A stretch of DNA of 64,000 nt, taken from positions 31,541 through 95,540 of the forward strand of contig JAIQFI010000023.1 in assembly GCA_020073345.1 (NCBI GenBank), given 5' to 3'. The stretch is from Terriglobia bacterium (GTDB taxonomy: Bacteria; Acidobacteriota; Terriglobia; Bryobacterales; Bryobacteraceae). The notes under the pieces are model-generated. The model saw only the letters and a program-made list of their open reading frames with translations. It made no database searches and was not told the origin of the DNA. Both the position numbers and the translations under genes were made by a program. Numbering within the stretch: the stretch's first letter is position 1; every line of letters begins with the position of its first letter. Below are positions 52,354-60,507 of this stretch, piece after piece.

Positions 52354-54037
52354 ACTTTCCTTCCTCTTTCACTTGCCTGTATGACCTAGTACCAATCTTC
52401 AGTTCAGCTGGCAAGGGAGCTTCTTCGTCCAGGTCGAGACACCGCAGGATTCCAGGCTCGACTTCTTTGTAGCGGTAGCCAGTTTCCGGGCAGCGCATCA
52501 CTCCATCCGAATCCGGCGAATCGAGACGATGTCCGTGCCGGCTCATCCATCCAGTTTGATGTGCCGGATTTCCTACGACCAGCGCAAAGTCCGGAACGTC
52601 TTTGGTGACAACCGCGCCCGCTCCGACAAAGGCGTAGCGCCCAACTGTAGTACCGCAGACGATGGTAGCGTTGGCGCCCACGGTACATCCTCGCTTCAAG
52701 TGAGTTGTCTCATATAACGAATGGCGATTCACCTGTGACCGCGGATTCGTGACGTTGGTCAGAACACACGACGGTCCGAGGAACACATCGTCTTCAATGA
52801 CGGCGCCGGTATAGACCGACACATTGTTTTGGATCTTGACATTGCTTCCTATGAGCGTTCCGCCATCTACATTCACGTTCTGGCCGATGATGGTTCGCTG
52901 GCCGATCCGGGCACCTTTCATGACGTGCGAGAAATGCCAGATCTTTGTGCCGTCGCCCACCTCGGCGCCATTGTCGACGTATGCAGACTCGTGGACAAAG
53001 TACGGGAGCTCCGTCTTTTGAGTGTGGGCATCGTCACGTTCAAGTCGGACAGTGCCATTCGTTAAAGCGCGCTGGCAGGCGTCCAATACCCGCAATACTC
53101 GGAGACCTTCGGCGCCATCGCTGACCGGAGGAGTCCTGAACTCGATACAGTCCAAGAAGTGCTGGCACTCAGCCCGGAGGGGCTCGCGATTCTCAAGCTC
53201 TACGATTTCTTCGTTCGCCTTCACGGCCGTAGGAACTCGATTCCGCCACTCGACTTTGTGTGGATACAGGACCAGTTTATGTTCCGCCGTGTCGTCGAAT
53301 ACCGCCATTTTCTCTGATCCGACTACAACTAACCGTTGCTCTTTGACGGGATGCAGCCAGCTTACGAAAATATGCGCCTGAACCCCACTGGGAAAATCAA
53401 AGTGGCTCAAGGTGACGTCATACACATCCCGATTCAGGAAAGCACCCCCCTGGCACGAGACATCAGTGGGCATTTCGTTCAGGAGCGACAGCATCACCGA
53501 GATGTCATGTGGGGCAAAGCTCCACAGGATATTTTCTTCGCTCCGTATCTTGCCAATGTTCAGACGGTTGGAATACAGGTAGTTGATCTTGCCCAGCACT
53601 CCATCACGAATGAGCTGCTGCAGCTTCAGGATCGCTGGATGGTAACGAAGAATGTGACCTACCATCAGGATTCGGCCTTTGGCGGCAGCCAGCCGAACAA
53701 GATCTTCGCCGTGTTTCACATCAATCGCAAGCGGCTTCTCGACGAGTACGTCCTTCCCAGCCTCCAGAGCCGCCTTGGCCATTTCGTAATGGTTCACCGC
53801 GGGAGTAGCCAGGGCCACGGCTGTAATGGACGGATCAGAAAGAACCGCACGGAATTCGCGATGGAAAGTGACGCTCGCATACTGCTTCCTGTAGTTTGTT
53901 TCGACGGATTCTTCAGCGTCACAGAGAGCGGTAAGCGCGCCTAATTCCGAAAAGTTTCGGACAAGGTTCTTGCCCCAATATCCCACTCCAACTACGGCCA
54001 CGCTGGCTTTCGACTTCTTAGGGGATGCGGTATCCAT
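52334..54037 (-). CDS. Fused 3-dehydrogenase (WlbA/WbpB) and N-acetyltransferase (WlbB/WbpD)
   Basis: Residues ~1-330 are a Gfo/Idh/MocA oxidoreductase ([17 protein letters not shown], then [17 protein letters not shown]). Residues ~340-490 are a left-handed beta-helix acetyltransferase ([59 protein letters not shown]). These are separate proteins in the Pseudomonas and Bordetella pathway, where the oxidoreductase makes UDP-3-keto-GlcNAcA and, after transamination, the acetyltransferase makes UDP-GlcNAc3NAcA. The fusion would channel the intermediate through the aminotransferase encoded next. The ~75-residue tail ([20 protein letters not shown]) may be a short zinc-ribbon-like extension. WbpA is not in this window. 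Confidence 0.9.
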   Translation of the reverse strand: MDTASPKKSKASVAVVGVGYWGKNLVRNFSELGALTALCDAEESVETNYRKQYASVTFHREFRAVLSDPSITAVALATPAVNHYEMAKAALEAGKDVLVEKPLAIDVKHGEDLVRLAAAKGRILMVGHILRYHPAILKLQQLIRDGVLGKINYLYSNRLNIGKIRSEENILWSFAPHDISVMLSLLNEMPTDVSCQGGAFLNRDVYDVTLSHFDFPSGVQAHIFVSWLHPVKEQRLVVVGSEKMAVFDDTAEHKLVLYPHKVEWRNRVPTAVKANEEIVELENREPLRAECQHFLDCIEFRTPPVSDGAEGLRVLRVLDACQRALTNGTVRLERDDAHTQKTELPYFVHESAYVDNGAEVGDGTKIWHFSHVMKGARIGQRTIIGQNVNVDGGTLIGSNVKIQNNVSVYTGAVIEDDVFLGPSCVLTNVTNPRSQVNRHSLYETTHLKRGCTVGANATIVCGTTVGRYAFVGAGAVVTKDVPDFALVVGNPAHQTGWMSRHGHRLDSPDSDGVMRCPETGYRYKEVEPGILRCLDLDEEAPLPAELKIGTRSYRQVKEEGKYESSAA

Positions 54038-54076
54038 GAATCCTCTTTTCTGTGAAACGGGACAACGGGTCAGAGC

Positions 54077-55129
54077 TTAGCTGAGCAAGTCCACGCACTT
54101 CGTGGCGGCGGCTCCATCGCCGTAAAGAGAAGGGTGAGGTCCGGCTGGCGTAAACGAGTGCACACCTTCGACAATTCTGTCCAAATCGGCCCCCACTAAG
54201 GAATTCCAGCCTGCTTCGACGGTCTCCACCCACTCCGTCTCGTTTCGCATCGTCAGACACGGGACTCCAAGCCAGTATGCTTCCTTTTGTAGCCCGCCTG
54301 AATCGGTAAGAATGAGGCGCGCCGAGCCTGTCAGTGCGACCATATCTAGATATCCGACGGGATCGATCATCTGAATGTGAGGCTTGACCAGATAACGAGC
54401 ATCCGTGATCATCTTGCGGGTGCGCGGGTGCACCGGGAAAACAACCGGTTCCTCGAGTGAATTGAAGGCCGCAAGAATCTGCCCGAGCCTCGCCAAGTCA
54501 TCCGTGTTTTCGCTGCGATGCACGGTTGCGAGGAGATAACTCTGAGCCTCCAGCCCTAATCGCTTGAGGATCTCCGACGGCCTGGAGGCGAGACGTTGCC
54601 TGGCCCAGTTCAACACATCGAGCATGACATCACCGACCAGATGGACGTTCTGTTTAATGCCTTCTGTTGCCAAATTCTCCACCGCTGTGTCGCTAGGGCA
54701 CAGCAACAGATCCGACAGATGATCCGCGACCACGCGGTTGATTTCTTCCGGCATGCGTCGGTTGAAACTTCGCAATCCCGCTTCAATATGCGCCACAGGT
54801 ATGGATAACTTCGAGGCTGCCAGGGCGCCGGCCAGCGTAGAGTTCGTATCGCCATAGATCAAGAGATAATCTGGGCGCTCAGCGAGCAGAATATCCTCGA
54901 CGCCTTTTAACATGGCGCCCGTCTGACTTGCGTGGGAACAAGAACCAACCCCAAGGTTCGCATCCGGAGTAGGCAGCTCAAGTCCATCGAAAAAAATTCC
55001 GGACATTTCGTAGTCGTAGTGCTGCCCGGTATGGACCAGAATCTCTCGATGGTGGCGTCGCAGAGCACGGCTTACAGCCGCAGCCTTGATGAACTGGGGC
55101 CGCGCCCCCACGATAGAAACGATCTTCAC
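54077..55129 (-). CDS. wecB: Non-hydrolysing UDP-GlcNAc 2-epimerase (WecB/WbpI-like)
   Basis: A GT-B-like epimerase of 350 residues with family motifs: IVGARPQFIKAAAVSRAL, HTGQHYDYEMSGIFFDGL, YGDTNSTLAGALAA, AHIEAGLRSFNRRMPEEINR, and SGGLQKEAYWLGVPCLT. These enzymes interconvert UDP-GlcNAc and UDP-ManNAc; the WbpI subgroup acts on UDP-GlcNAc3NAcA to give the mannuronate. Position next to the 3-amino-sugar genes favours the WbpI role. It begins 12 nt after the second aminotransferase gene. Confidence 0.92.
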   Translation of the reverse strand: MKIVSIVGARPQFIKAAAVSRALRRHHREILVHTGQHYDYEMSGIFFDGLELPTPDANLGVGSCSHASQTGAMLKGVEDILLAERPDYLLIYGDTNSTLAGALAASKLSIPVAHIEAGLRSFNRRMPEEINRVVADHLSDLLLCPSDTAVENLATEGIKQNVHLVGDVMLDVLNWARQRLASRPSEILKRLGLEAQSYLLATVHRSENTDDLARLGQILAAFNSLEEPVVFPVHPRTRKMITDARYLVKPHIQMIDPVGYLDMVALTGSARLILTDSGGLQKEAYWLGVPCLTMRNETEWVETVEAGWNSLVGADLDRIVEGVHSFTPAGPHPSLYGDGAAATKCVDLLS

Positions 55130-55141
55130 AAGAAAAACAAT

Positions 55142-56356
55142 TTACTGCGCGACTTTTTCAGCAGTGGCGAAGCTCGCGACTTCGGAGGCTACTCTGGATT
55201 GCTGGCCGGCTTGCAACTGAGGAAACATCGGCAGGGAAACGATCTCCGCGGCGACTTTTTCCGCTACCGGGAAATCTCCCTTGGCATAGCCCAGTTCCTT
55301 ATAGGCGTTCTGGAGGTGCAATGGAATCGGGTAGTGAATTCCTGTCCCGATGCCCACAGCGCCAAGTTGCTTCATGAGTTCGTCCCTGTTCTCCGCCCTA
55401 ACCACGAACAAGTGGTACACTGCCCGAGACCATTCCGGCTCGTATGGCAGCGAAATCTTCGAGTGGGAATCTTCAAATAGCTCCCGGTAGCGGGATGCGG
55501 CTTCGCGACGCGCCTCGGTCCAGGCGGGTAGGTGCTTCAGCTTCACTTGCAGAATGCCGGCTTGGATCGAATCTAGGCGTCCATTGTACCCTTCGACGTC
55601 GTGATAGTATTTCTTCGCCTGGCCGTGATCGCGTAGCATCCGCATCCTCTGTGCCAGGTCGGCATCGTTCGTGGTAACTGCTCCTGCTTCACCGCAGGCG
55701 CCTAGATTCTTGCCGGGGTAAAAGCTGAACGCGGCGGCTCGGCCCATGGACCCGGCCTTTCTCCAGCGGTTTTCCTTTCTCGAGAAGTATTCCGCGCCGT
55801 GAGCTTGGCAGGCGTCCTCGATCACGACCAATCCGTACTCCCCGGCGAGTTCAAGGATGGAATCCATGTCGGCCATTTGCCCATACAGGTGGACCGGAAT
55901 GACGGCTACAACGCGGCGCTTAGTCTTCTTGTCGACCAGAGTCTTGGTCCCATGATCGAAGTCGCACCGAGTCTCGAGGTACTCACGAAGCTTTTCGGGA
56001 TCCATGTTGTAAGTGGCTTCATCGATATCCACAAATACCGGAAGCGCTCCGGCCTGTGATATCGCTTCTGTGGTAGCGATGAAGGTATTGGGCACGGTAA
56101 TGACGGCATCACCGGAGTCTACACCGGCCGCGATCAACGCAAACCGCAGCGCGTCGGTACCGCTGCCCACGCCCACGCAATGCGCGGCGTCGCAGTACAC
56201 CGCGAAATCTTGTTCAAAGCCTTGAACCATCGGACCGCCGATGAACCCAGCCGAATCCAATGCCGCGCTGAAAACCTGGCACAGCTCCTCCTTCAGCTCT
56301 GCATGGGGCGCAACTAGGTCCAGAAAAGGTATGTTGATGGGGGATGCGTTGCTCAT
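55142..56356 (-). CDS. DegT/DnrJ/EryC1 sugar aminotransferase, second copy
   Basis: A 404-residue PLP enzyme: IPFLDLVAPHAELKEELCQV at the N-terminus, GVGSGTDALRFALIAAGVDSG, VVIEDACQAHGAEYF, and the lysine in FYPGKNLGACGEAGAVTTN. It is paralogous to but clearly different from the copy at 51208 (for example an inserted segment CDFDHGTKTLVDKKTKRR). It overlaps the formyltransferase gene by 4 nt (ATGA), so it likely makes the 3- or 4-amino sugar that the formyltransferase then modifies. Confidence 0.9.
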   Translation of the reverse strand: MSNASPINIPFLDLVAPHAELKEELCQVFSAALDSAGFIGGPMVQGFEQDFAVYCDAAHCVGVGSGTDALRFALIAAGVDSGDAVITVPNTFIATTEAISQAGALPVFVDIDEATYNMDPEKLREYLETRCDFDHGTKTLVDKKTKRRVVAVIPVHLYGQMADMDSILELAGEYGLVVIEDACQAHGAEYFSRKENRWRKAGSMGRAAAFSFYPGKNLGACGEAGAVTTNDADLAQRMRMLRDHGQAKKYYHDVEGYNGRLDSIQAGILQVKLKHLPAWTEARREAASRYRELFEDSHSKISLPYEPEWSRAVYHLFVVRAENRDELMKQLGAVGIGTGIHYPIPLHLQNAYKELGYAKGDFPVAEKVAAEIVSLPMFPQLQAGQQSRVASEVASFATAEKVAQ

Positions 56357-57111
56357 TTTAGGTCTCCGATTTCAACGGCCGACGGACTATGGCTATGACT
56401 GTTTCCGCTAGCAAGCAAGCTTTGTTCTCGAGTGAAATTGCGGCGCTCTCCAAGCAGGCAATCCTCGCGCTTACTGTAATACGAGGCCTGAGATCCGTCC
56501 TGCGTTCTCGGAGTCAGCTTATGCAAGATTGGAATGGTCTGCTGAAACAACACCCATCCGTATTCGATGGCCCGCCGGTAGACGTCGATCACTTCGTCCA
56601 CTTCCGGATAAATCGAGTATTTTGATTGTCCAACGATCGGTCCATCATCGATTCCCGGTGTTATTTCATGAATCGTTACGCCGTGCTCCTGCTCTCCGTT
56701 CTTGAGCGCCCAGTTGATGGGAGAGACACCGCGGTACTTAGGGAGGGGTCCATTGTGAAGGTTCAGAATCCTCGGACACTTCGAGATGAACCAGTCTTTG
56801 ATGATCCTGTCGTAGAAAATCGATATGACCAAATCGACCTTCCAGCCGTCTTCCCGTACCCCGGGAAGGTCCTTGTAGTGTCCGCTCTCGATGACCTTAA
56901 CGTTCCTGCTCGCCGCGAAGGACGATAGGGACGGCGCCCACTTCGGCTCGGGGATGACTGGAACTACAGCGACCAGCTCATGGCTTGGGCTTTGCAAGAA
57001 CCACTCGGCCGCACGGATGGCAAGCTCGCCCTTGCCCATCACGACGACGCTCTGCACCCTGCGGCTGCTTGTTCCGTTCGTCCCGCGCGGCAGTATACCG
57101 ACGTCCTTCAT
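56353..57111 (-). CDS. Sugar N-formyltransferase
   Basis: A formyl-transferase-fold protein of 252 residues. The catalytic signature is ILNLHNGPLPKYRGVSPINW (Asn and His of the N-X-H motif) followed by GVTIHEITPGIDDGPIV with the catalytic aspartate. The N-terminal Rossmann part begins VVVMGKGELAIRAAEWFL. Relatives (ArnA N-terminal domain, VioF, QdtF, Fdt) move formyl from N10-formyltetrahydrofolate to an amino group on a dTDP- or UDP-sugar. It overlaps both neighbours by 4 nt, placing it in one pathway with the aminotransferase and oxidoreductase. Confidence 0.9.
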   Translation of the reverse strand: MKDVGILPRGTNGTSSRRVQSVVVMGKGELAIRAAEWFLQSPSHELVAVVPVIPEPKWAPSLSSFAASRNVKVIESGHYKDLPGVREDGWKVDLVISIFYDRIIKDWFISKCPRILNLHNGPLPKYRGVSPINWALKNGEQEHGVTIHEITPGIDDGPIVGQSKYSIYPEVDEVIDVYRRAIEYGWVLFQQTIPILHKLTPRTQDGSQASYYSKREDCLLGERRNFTREQSLLASGNSHSHSPSAVEIGDLK

Positions 57112-58109
57112 GCGTACACAGCCTCCCCTTTGCGGTTCAGGGACTCCTCAGCGGCCTCCAGCATTCTCACGATACGCAAACCCGCAAGCCCGTCATTGTG
57201 AGGGCGTTCGCCTTTCTTGATGCACTCGACAAAGTAGCCCAGCTCAGCTTTAAGAGCCTCGGTCGCCTCTACTTTCGGCGACCACATGTCGCCGGATCGA
57301 TAGCTGACCAGCAGGTCATACACCCCCTGTTTGCTGTTCATCTGAACGCCGCGGTCGTAGACTTTGATCTTCTCGTCTGCTTCCAGGTCATTCCAGACGA
57401 GCATTTTCTTTTCTCCGCCGATCAGAGTCATCCGGACTTTCACCGGCGAGAGCCAGTTAACGTTGATGTGGGCGATGACATTGTCCGGGTAGTAGATCGT
57501 CATATAGGCCACGTCGGTCAATCCATTCAAATGCTGCTCACCAGTGGCGACCACCGCTTCCGGCCGCTCGCCGATTAGATGATCTACGATTGCCAAATCA
57601 TGGGGCGCCAGGTCCCAAAGCACATTGATGTCGTGCTGGAACAGGCCCAGGTTGACTCTTGTCGAGTCGTAGTAGTAGAGCTTGCCCAGCGTGCCATCGT
57701 CCATCAACTGATGAATTTTCTTGACGGCGCCGGTGAACAAGAACGTATGGTCCACCATGATCTGAAGATTGTTCCTCTCGGCCAGCTCAATCAGCTCCTC
57801 CGCTTGCGTTGAGGTGGACGTAAACGGCTTCTCGACGAACACATGCTTGCCATTGATGAGTGCGCGCTTCGCGAGATCGTAATGCGTCCAGACCGGCGTA
57901 ATCACCGCCACCGCGTCGATATGTGGGGACGACAGGATCTCCTCGCAGTCTGCCGTAACCTGGACGTCCGGGTAGGCCTGCGCGGCTCTTTTGAGGGCGC
58001 CATTGCTCTTGTCACAGATGGCCGTGACTTTGACCGAGTCCAGGTTGTGCAGGTTGCGAACGATATTCGGTCCCCAGTATCCGTATCCGACAACACCAAA
58101 GCGAATCAT
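57108..58109 (-). CDS. Gfo/Idh/MocA sugar oxidoreductase
   Basis: A 333-residue NAD-dependent sugar oxidoreductase: RFGVVGYGYWGPNIVRNL, AVITPVWTHYDLAKRALI, then FVEKPFTSTSTQAEEL with the EKP lysine, DHTFLFTGAVKKIHQL. It resembles the oxidoreductase half of the fusion at 52334 and would act on C3 of a nucleotide sugar. Together with the overlapping formyltransferase and aminotransferase it outlines a formamido-sugar branch parallel to the acetamido branch. It follows the initiating transferase with a 105-bp gap. Confidence 0.9.
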   Translation of the reverse strand: MIRFGVVGYGYWGPNIVRNLHNLDSVKVTAICDKSNGALKRAAQAYPDVQVTADCEEILSSPHIDAVAVITPVWTHYDLAKRALINGKHVFVEKPFTSTSTQAEELIELAERNNLQIMVDHTFLFTGAVKKIHQLMDDGTLGKLYYYDSTRVNLGLFQHDINVLWDLAPHDLAIVDHLIGERPEAVVATGEQHLNGLTDVAYMTIYYPDNVIAHINVNWLSPVKVRMTLIGGEKKMLVWNDLEADEKIKVYDRGVQMNSKQGVYDLLVSYRSGDMWSPKVEATEALKAELGYFVECIKKGERPHNDGLAGLRIVRMLEAAEESLNRKGEAVYA

Positions 58110-58214
58110 CTTGAAATCCTCCGGTTATGCTTCCGAGTTAGTTGTGGCACCACTGTGCATCAATGGTGTGCTACAAAATAAAAATTTGAAATCCAGTACC
58201 GGCGGCGGGATCGG

Positions 58215-59309
58215 CTAGTACGCTCCATCACCCATGAAGACGGCACGGGGGGTCCGCCAAAGGATCTTCAGATCCAGCCACACCGACCAGGACCTTGCAT
58301 ATTGCAGGTCAAGGCGAACCATGTCGTCAAATTTCGTTCTGCTTCGTCCCATCACCTGCCAGAGTCCCGTGATCCCCGGTTTCACTTCAAGCAGACGGCG
58401 TCGGTGCCAGATATCGTACACTTCGACCTCGTAGGGGATGGGCGGCCGCGGGCCCACCAGTGACATTTCTCCCCTCAGAACGTTGAGAAATTGCGGCAAT
58501 TCGTCGAGACTGGTTCTTCGCAAGAAGCGTCCGATCGGGGTGATGCGCGGATCATTTGTTAGTTTGTAGACGGGCTTTTCGGCTCCGGCGATCAGGGTTT
58601 TCACAAACTCCTCGTGAATTGCGTGATCGTTGGCGACGTACATCGACCTGAACTTGAGGAAGGTGAACCGTTTGCCGTACTGCCCCACCCGCTGCTGCTG
58701 GAAGAGTACCGGCCCCTTGGAACTCAATTTAACAGCAACCGCGATCGCCCCGAATACAGGTGCACCAACAATCAACGCGAGTGAACTGCCGGCGATATCA
58801 AGGGAGCGCTTCGCAAACAAAGAGATCTTCCGCGGATTGCCACACTTCGCCACGTACTCGTGTAGGCCGACATCGCTCCGAGTGCCTCCTTTGTCCCAAT
58901 CTTCGGGAAAAACATAGAAGGAAAGGTCGACCTGCCGAATTTGCTCGGCGCTCAACATCGCCGAGAGTAGGTCCCCGATCTTGGTCGATAGAGTGTTCGC
59001 GACAGACTCTTTGTTGGTGGTTCCAATCTCTGTAAAAATGACCCCAACCACCGACGCGTCTCTGTACCAGCCCTTAATGTCGGTCTCTCTGGTCGAATTC
59101 GATAACGCGGCCAGAATCTTCTCGCGAGCACCCAACGCACGGGCGGCGTCTAGAAGGCTAGTCGACTCGAGCAGCATGAGAACAAAGGGTCTGCGTGACC
59201 GTTCTGTCCTCTTCTGTTCAAGTTGAAACCTCCTGACGAAGAATTCCTGAGTCAGGAATTCCGATCGCGAGGAGCCTTTAGACCGGACACTAGAGACTAG
59301 ACTCGACAT
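58215..59309 (-). CDS. Initiating sugar-phosphate transferase with GGDEF-like N-terminus
   Basis: The C-terminal ~200 residues are a bacterial sugar transferase (PglC/WcaJ core): [48 protein letters not shown], and [13 protein letters not shown]. It transfers sugar-1-phosphate to undecaprenyl phosphate to start repeat-unit synthesis. There is a single re-entrant hydrophobic segment. The N-terminal ~150 residues are soluble and resemble a degenerate GGDEF fold ([20 protein letters not shown] and [19 protein letters not shown]) without a GGDEF signature. The gene overlaps the NusG paralogue gene by 13 nt. Confidence 0.9.
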   Translation of the reverse strand: MSSLVSSVRSKGSSRSEFLTQEFFVRRFQLEQKRTERSRRPFVLMLLESTSLLDAARALGAREKILAALSNSTRETDIKGWYRDASVVGVIFTEIGTTNKESVANTLSTKIGDLLSAMLSAEQIRQVDLSFYVFPEDWDKGGTRSDVGLHEYVAKCGNPRKISLFAKRSLDIAGSSLALIVGAPVFGAIAVAVKLSSKGPVLFQQQRVGQYGKRFTFLKFRSMYVANDHAIHEEFVKTLIAGAEKPVYKLTNDPRITPIGRFLRRTSLDELPQFLNVLRGEMSLVGPRPPIPYEVEVYDIWHRRRLLEVKPGITGLWQVMGRSRTKFDDMVRLDLQYARSWSVWLDLKILWRTPRAVFMGDGAY

Positions 59310-59860
59310 TGCTGCCCTCTTCGCCTGCGCAAGATTAACTTGGGGTTCGTCATCGCCGCGCTGGCCGCTGTTTGAGACGAATCAGCCAGCCAGTCATCTT
59401 GAATGTCCACTGCCACGCTGCGCCTCAAAGCGGACAAGTTGACCACGATTCGATACTGGTCTTTGTCCTGAATGAGAAACCCTTCCGTACCACCCAGAGG
59501 TCCGCTTTTAAGCCGGACCTGCCGCCCTGTCTCCGCCAGCGGCCTCGGCTCAACCCGAAGGTGCAGCCGAATCGCGCTCTGAACGGCTGCGATTTCTGAA
59601 TCGGCAATGGGGATTGGATTCTTGCCGAGACCGACCATGTGTATAACTCCGGGGATGGTGAGCAGAGGGAAGCGCTGCTCCGGCTCTAACCGGCAAAACA
59701 CATACCCCGGGAAAAGGGGCAAGTCCACACACTTTGAGCGGTCCGACCACTTGTGGTCGCTCTGATACAAAGGCAGGAACTCCTCAAAACCCTTTTGATG
59801 GGCCGCCGAAGCGACGGCTTTCTCAAAGCGCGACTTCACGCGAAGCGCAAACCACTGCAC
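59297..59860 (-). CDS. Specialised NusG paralogue (RfaH/UpxY/LoaP-like antiterminator)
   Basis: A 187-residue NusG-family protein: an NGN domain starting MQWFALRVKSRFEKAV, with the characteristic LPLFPGYVFCRLEPEQR and IPGVIHMVGLG, then a KOW domain (GRQVRLKSGPLGGTEGFLI). These proteins bind RNA polymerase and prevent pausing or termination in long operons. It is the first gene of a ~60-kb unidirectional locus, typical of dedicated antiterminators. Translation starts at a GTG with GGAG 6 nt upstream. An ops-like element lies 73 nt before the start. The C-terminal ~20 residues are basic. Confidence 0.92.
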   Translation of the reverse strand: MQWFALRVKSRFEKAVASAAHQKGFEEFLPLYQSDHKWSDRSKCVDLPLFPGYVFCRLEPEQRFPLLTIPGVIHMVGLGKNPIPIADSEIAAVQSAIRLHLRVEPRPLAETGRQVRLKSGPLGGTEGFLIQDKDQYRIVVNLSALRRSVAVDIQDDWLADSSQTAASAAMTNPKLILRRRRGQQCRV

Positions 59861-59933
59861 AGATTACTCCGTCACAAAGCACTGCCAGAACATGCCGTTG
59901 GAGGTTTGGCACTCTAAGGGGGCGATTCAGCAC

Positions 59934-59956
59934 AAGCTACCGCCCTTTCAGTCCCA
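59934..59956 (-). promoter_or_regulatory. Ops/JUMPstart-like element, copy A
   Basis: Minus strand: TGGGACTGAAAG followed by GGCGGTAGCTT. The core GGCGGTAGC equals that of the E. coli ops element, where RNA polymerase pauses and recruits RfaH. It lies 73 nt upstream of the NusG paralogue start, in the leader position of the locus. The same 23-mer recurs at 12876-12898 with two changes. Confidence 0.65.
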
Positions 59957-60209
59957 TGCCGCTTGATCTTCTAAGGGCATCGAACTGCCGAGTACAGTCG
60001 AATGGAACCAGTTAGTGAGCATTCATGTTGCCAGAGTCGTTACGAAGGCAGGCCCAAATATAAGAGCGACTTACGGAGAATCTTTATTTGAAACAATGAG
60101 GGTGATCGGGAACGGATGAAGACTATTAGGACTTCATCCCACACTTACGTTCGTGCGATCAAGTAGGCGACGGAGTTCAGTGCGGTGACCAAAAGCTTCT
60201 TGTCATGAA

Positions 60210-60241
60210 CACCCGACTTAGTCCTGAAGGGACTTCGGGTG
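60210..60241. other. Bulged hairpin in the divergent region
   Basis: CACCCGA (60210-60216) pairs with TCGGGTG (60235-60241), and AGTCC (60220-60224) with GGACT (60230-60234), leaving a 5-nt TGAAG loop and a CTT bulge on one side. There is no T-run on either side, so it is not a standard intrinsic terminator. It may be a leader-RNA structure or protein site. Confidence 0.5.
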
Positions 60242-60404
60242 ACTGCACAGTATGTCGGCGTCCATCAGTACCGGTACTTCTAAATCCTGGTTTCAGGGGA
60301 GGTCAGCGAGTGCGAGAGTTAAGAACGACGAACGTGTGCCGGAATCGGACGACGTTGACGTTGTAGTCACGCCGTTGTCAAGTTCTGGTACGCTTAGGAC
60401 AGAA

Positions 60405-60431
60405 TTGTCATAAATTATAATCGATGATAAT
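60405..60431 (+). promoter_or_regulatory. Candidate promoter for the plus-strand operon
   Basis: A perfect TATAAT (60416-60421) lies about 90 nt before the adenylation gene in the only AT-rich part of the region. No good -35 is spaced 17 nt from it. Alternatively TTGTCA (60405-60410) with GATAAT (60426-60431) gives a 15-nt spacer. One of these overlapping options is likely the promoter. Confidence 0.4.
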
Positions 60432-60507
60432 CGAGTAAAAAGCAATCCATGTAATACTGTCGTGTATCTGATGGGCGCGTCCCACGCGTCAGAGGTGGCG
60501 ATGAATC

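Larger units (their letters stand above)
59861..60507. other. Divergent intergenic region, about 650 bp
   Basis: Lies between the polysaccharide locus (minus) and the adenylation-MBOAT-carrier operon (plus). It should contain the promoter and leader of each. I can identify the ops-like element, a bulged hairpin at 60210-60241, and a plus-strand promoter-like stretch at 60405-60431. I found no open reading frame of plausible codon use or structural RNA gene. The minus-strand promoter is not evident. Confidence 0.6.

Noticed and set aside
60210..60241. Bidirectional intrinsic terminator
   Set aside because: The stem is good but neither side has a T-run, and it lies between divergent genes where no terminator is needed.
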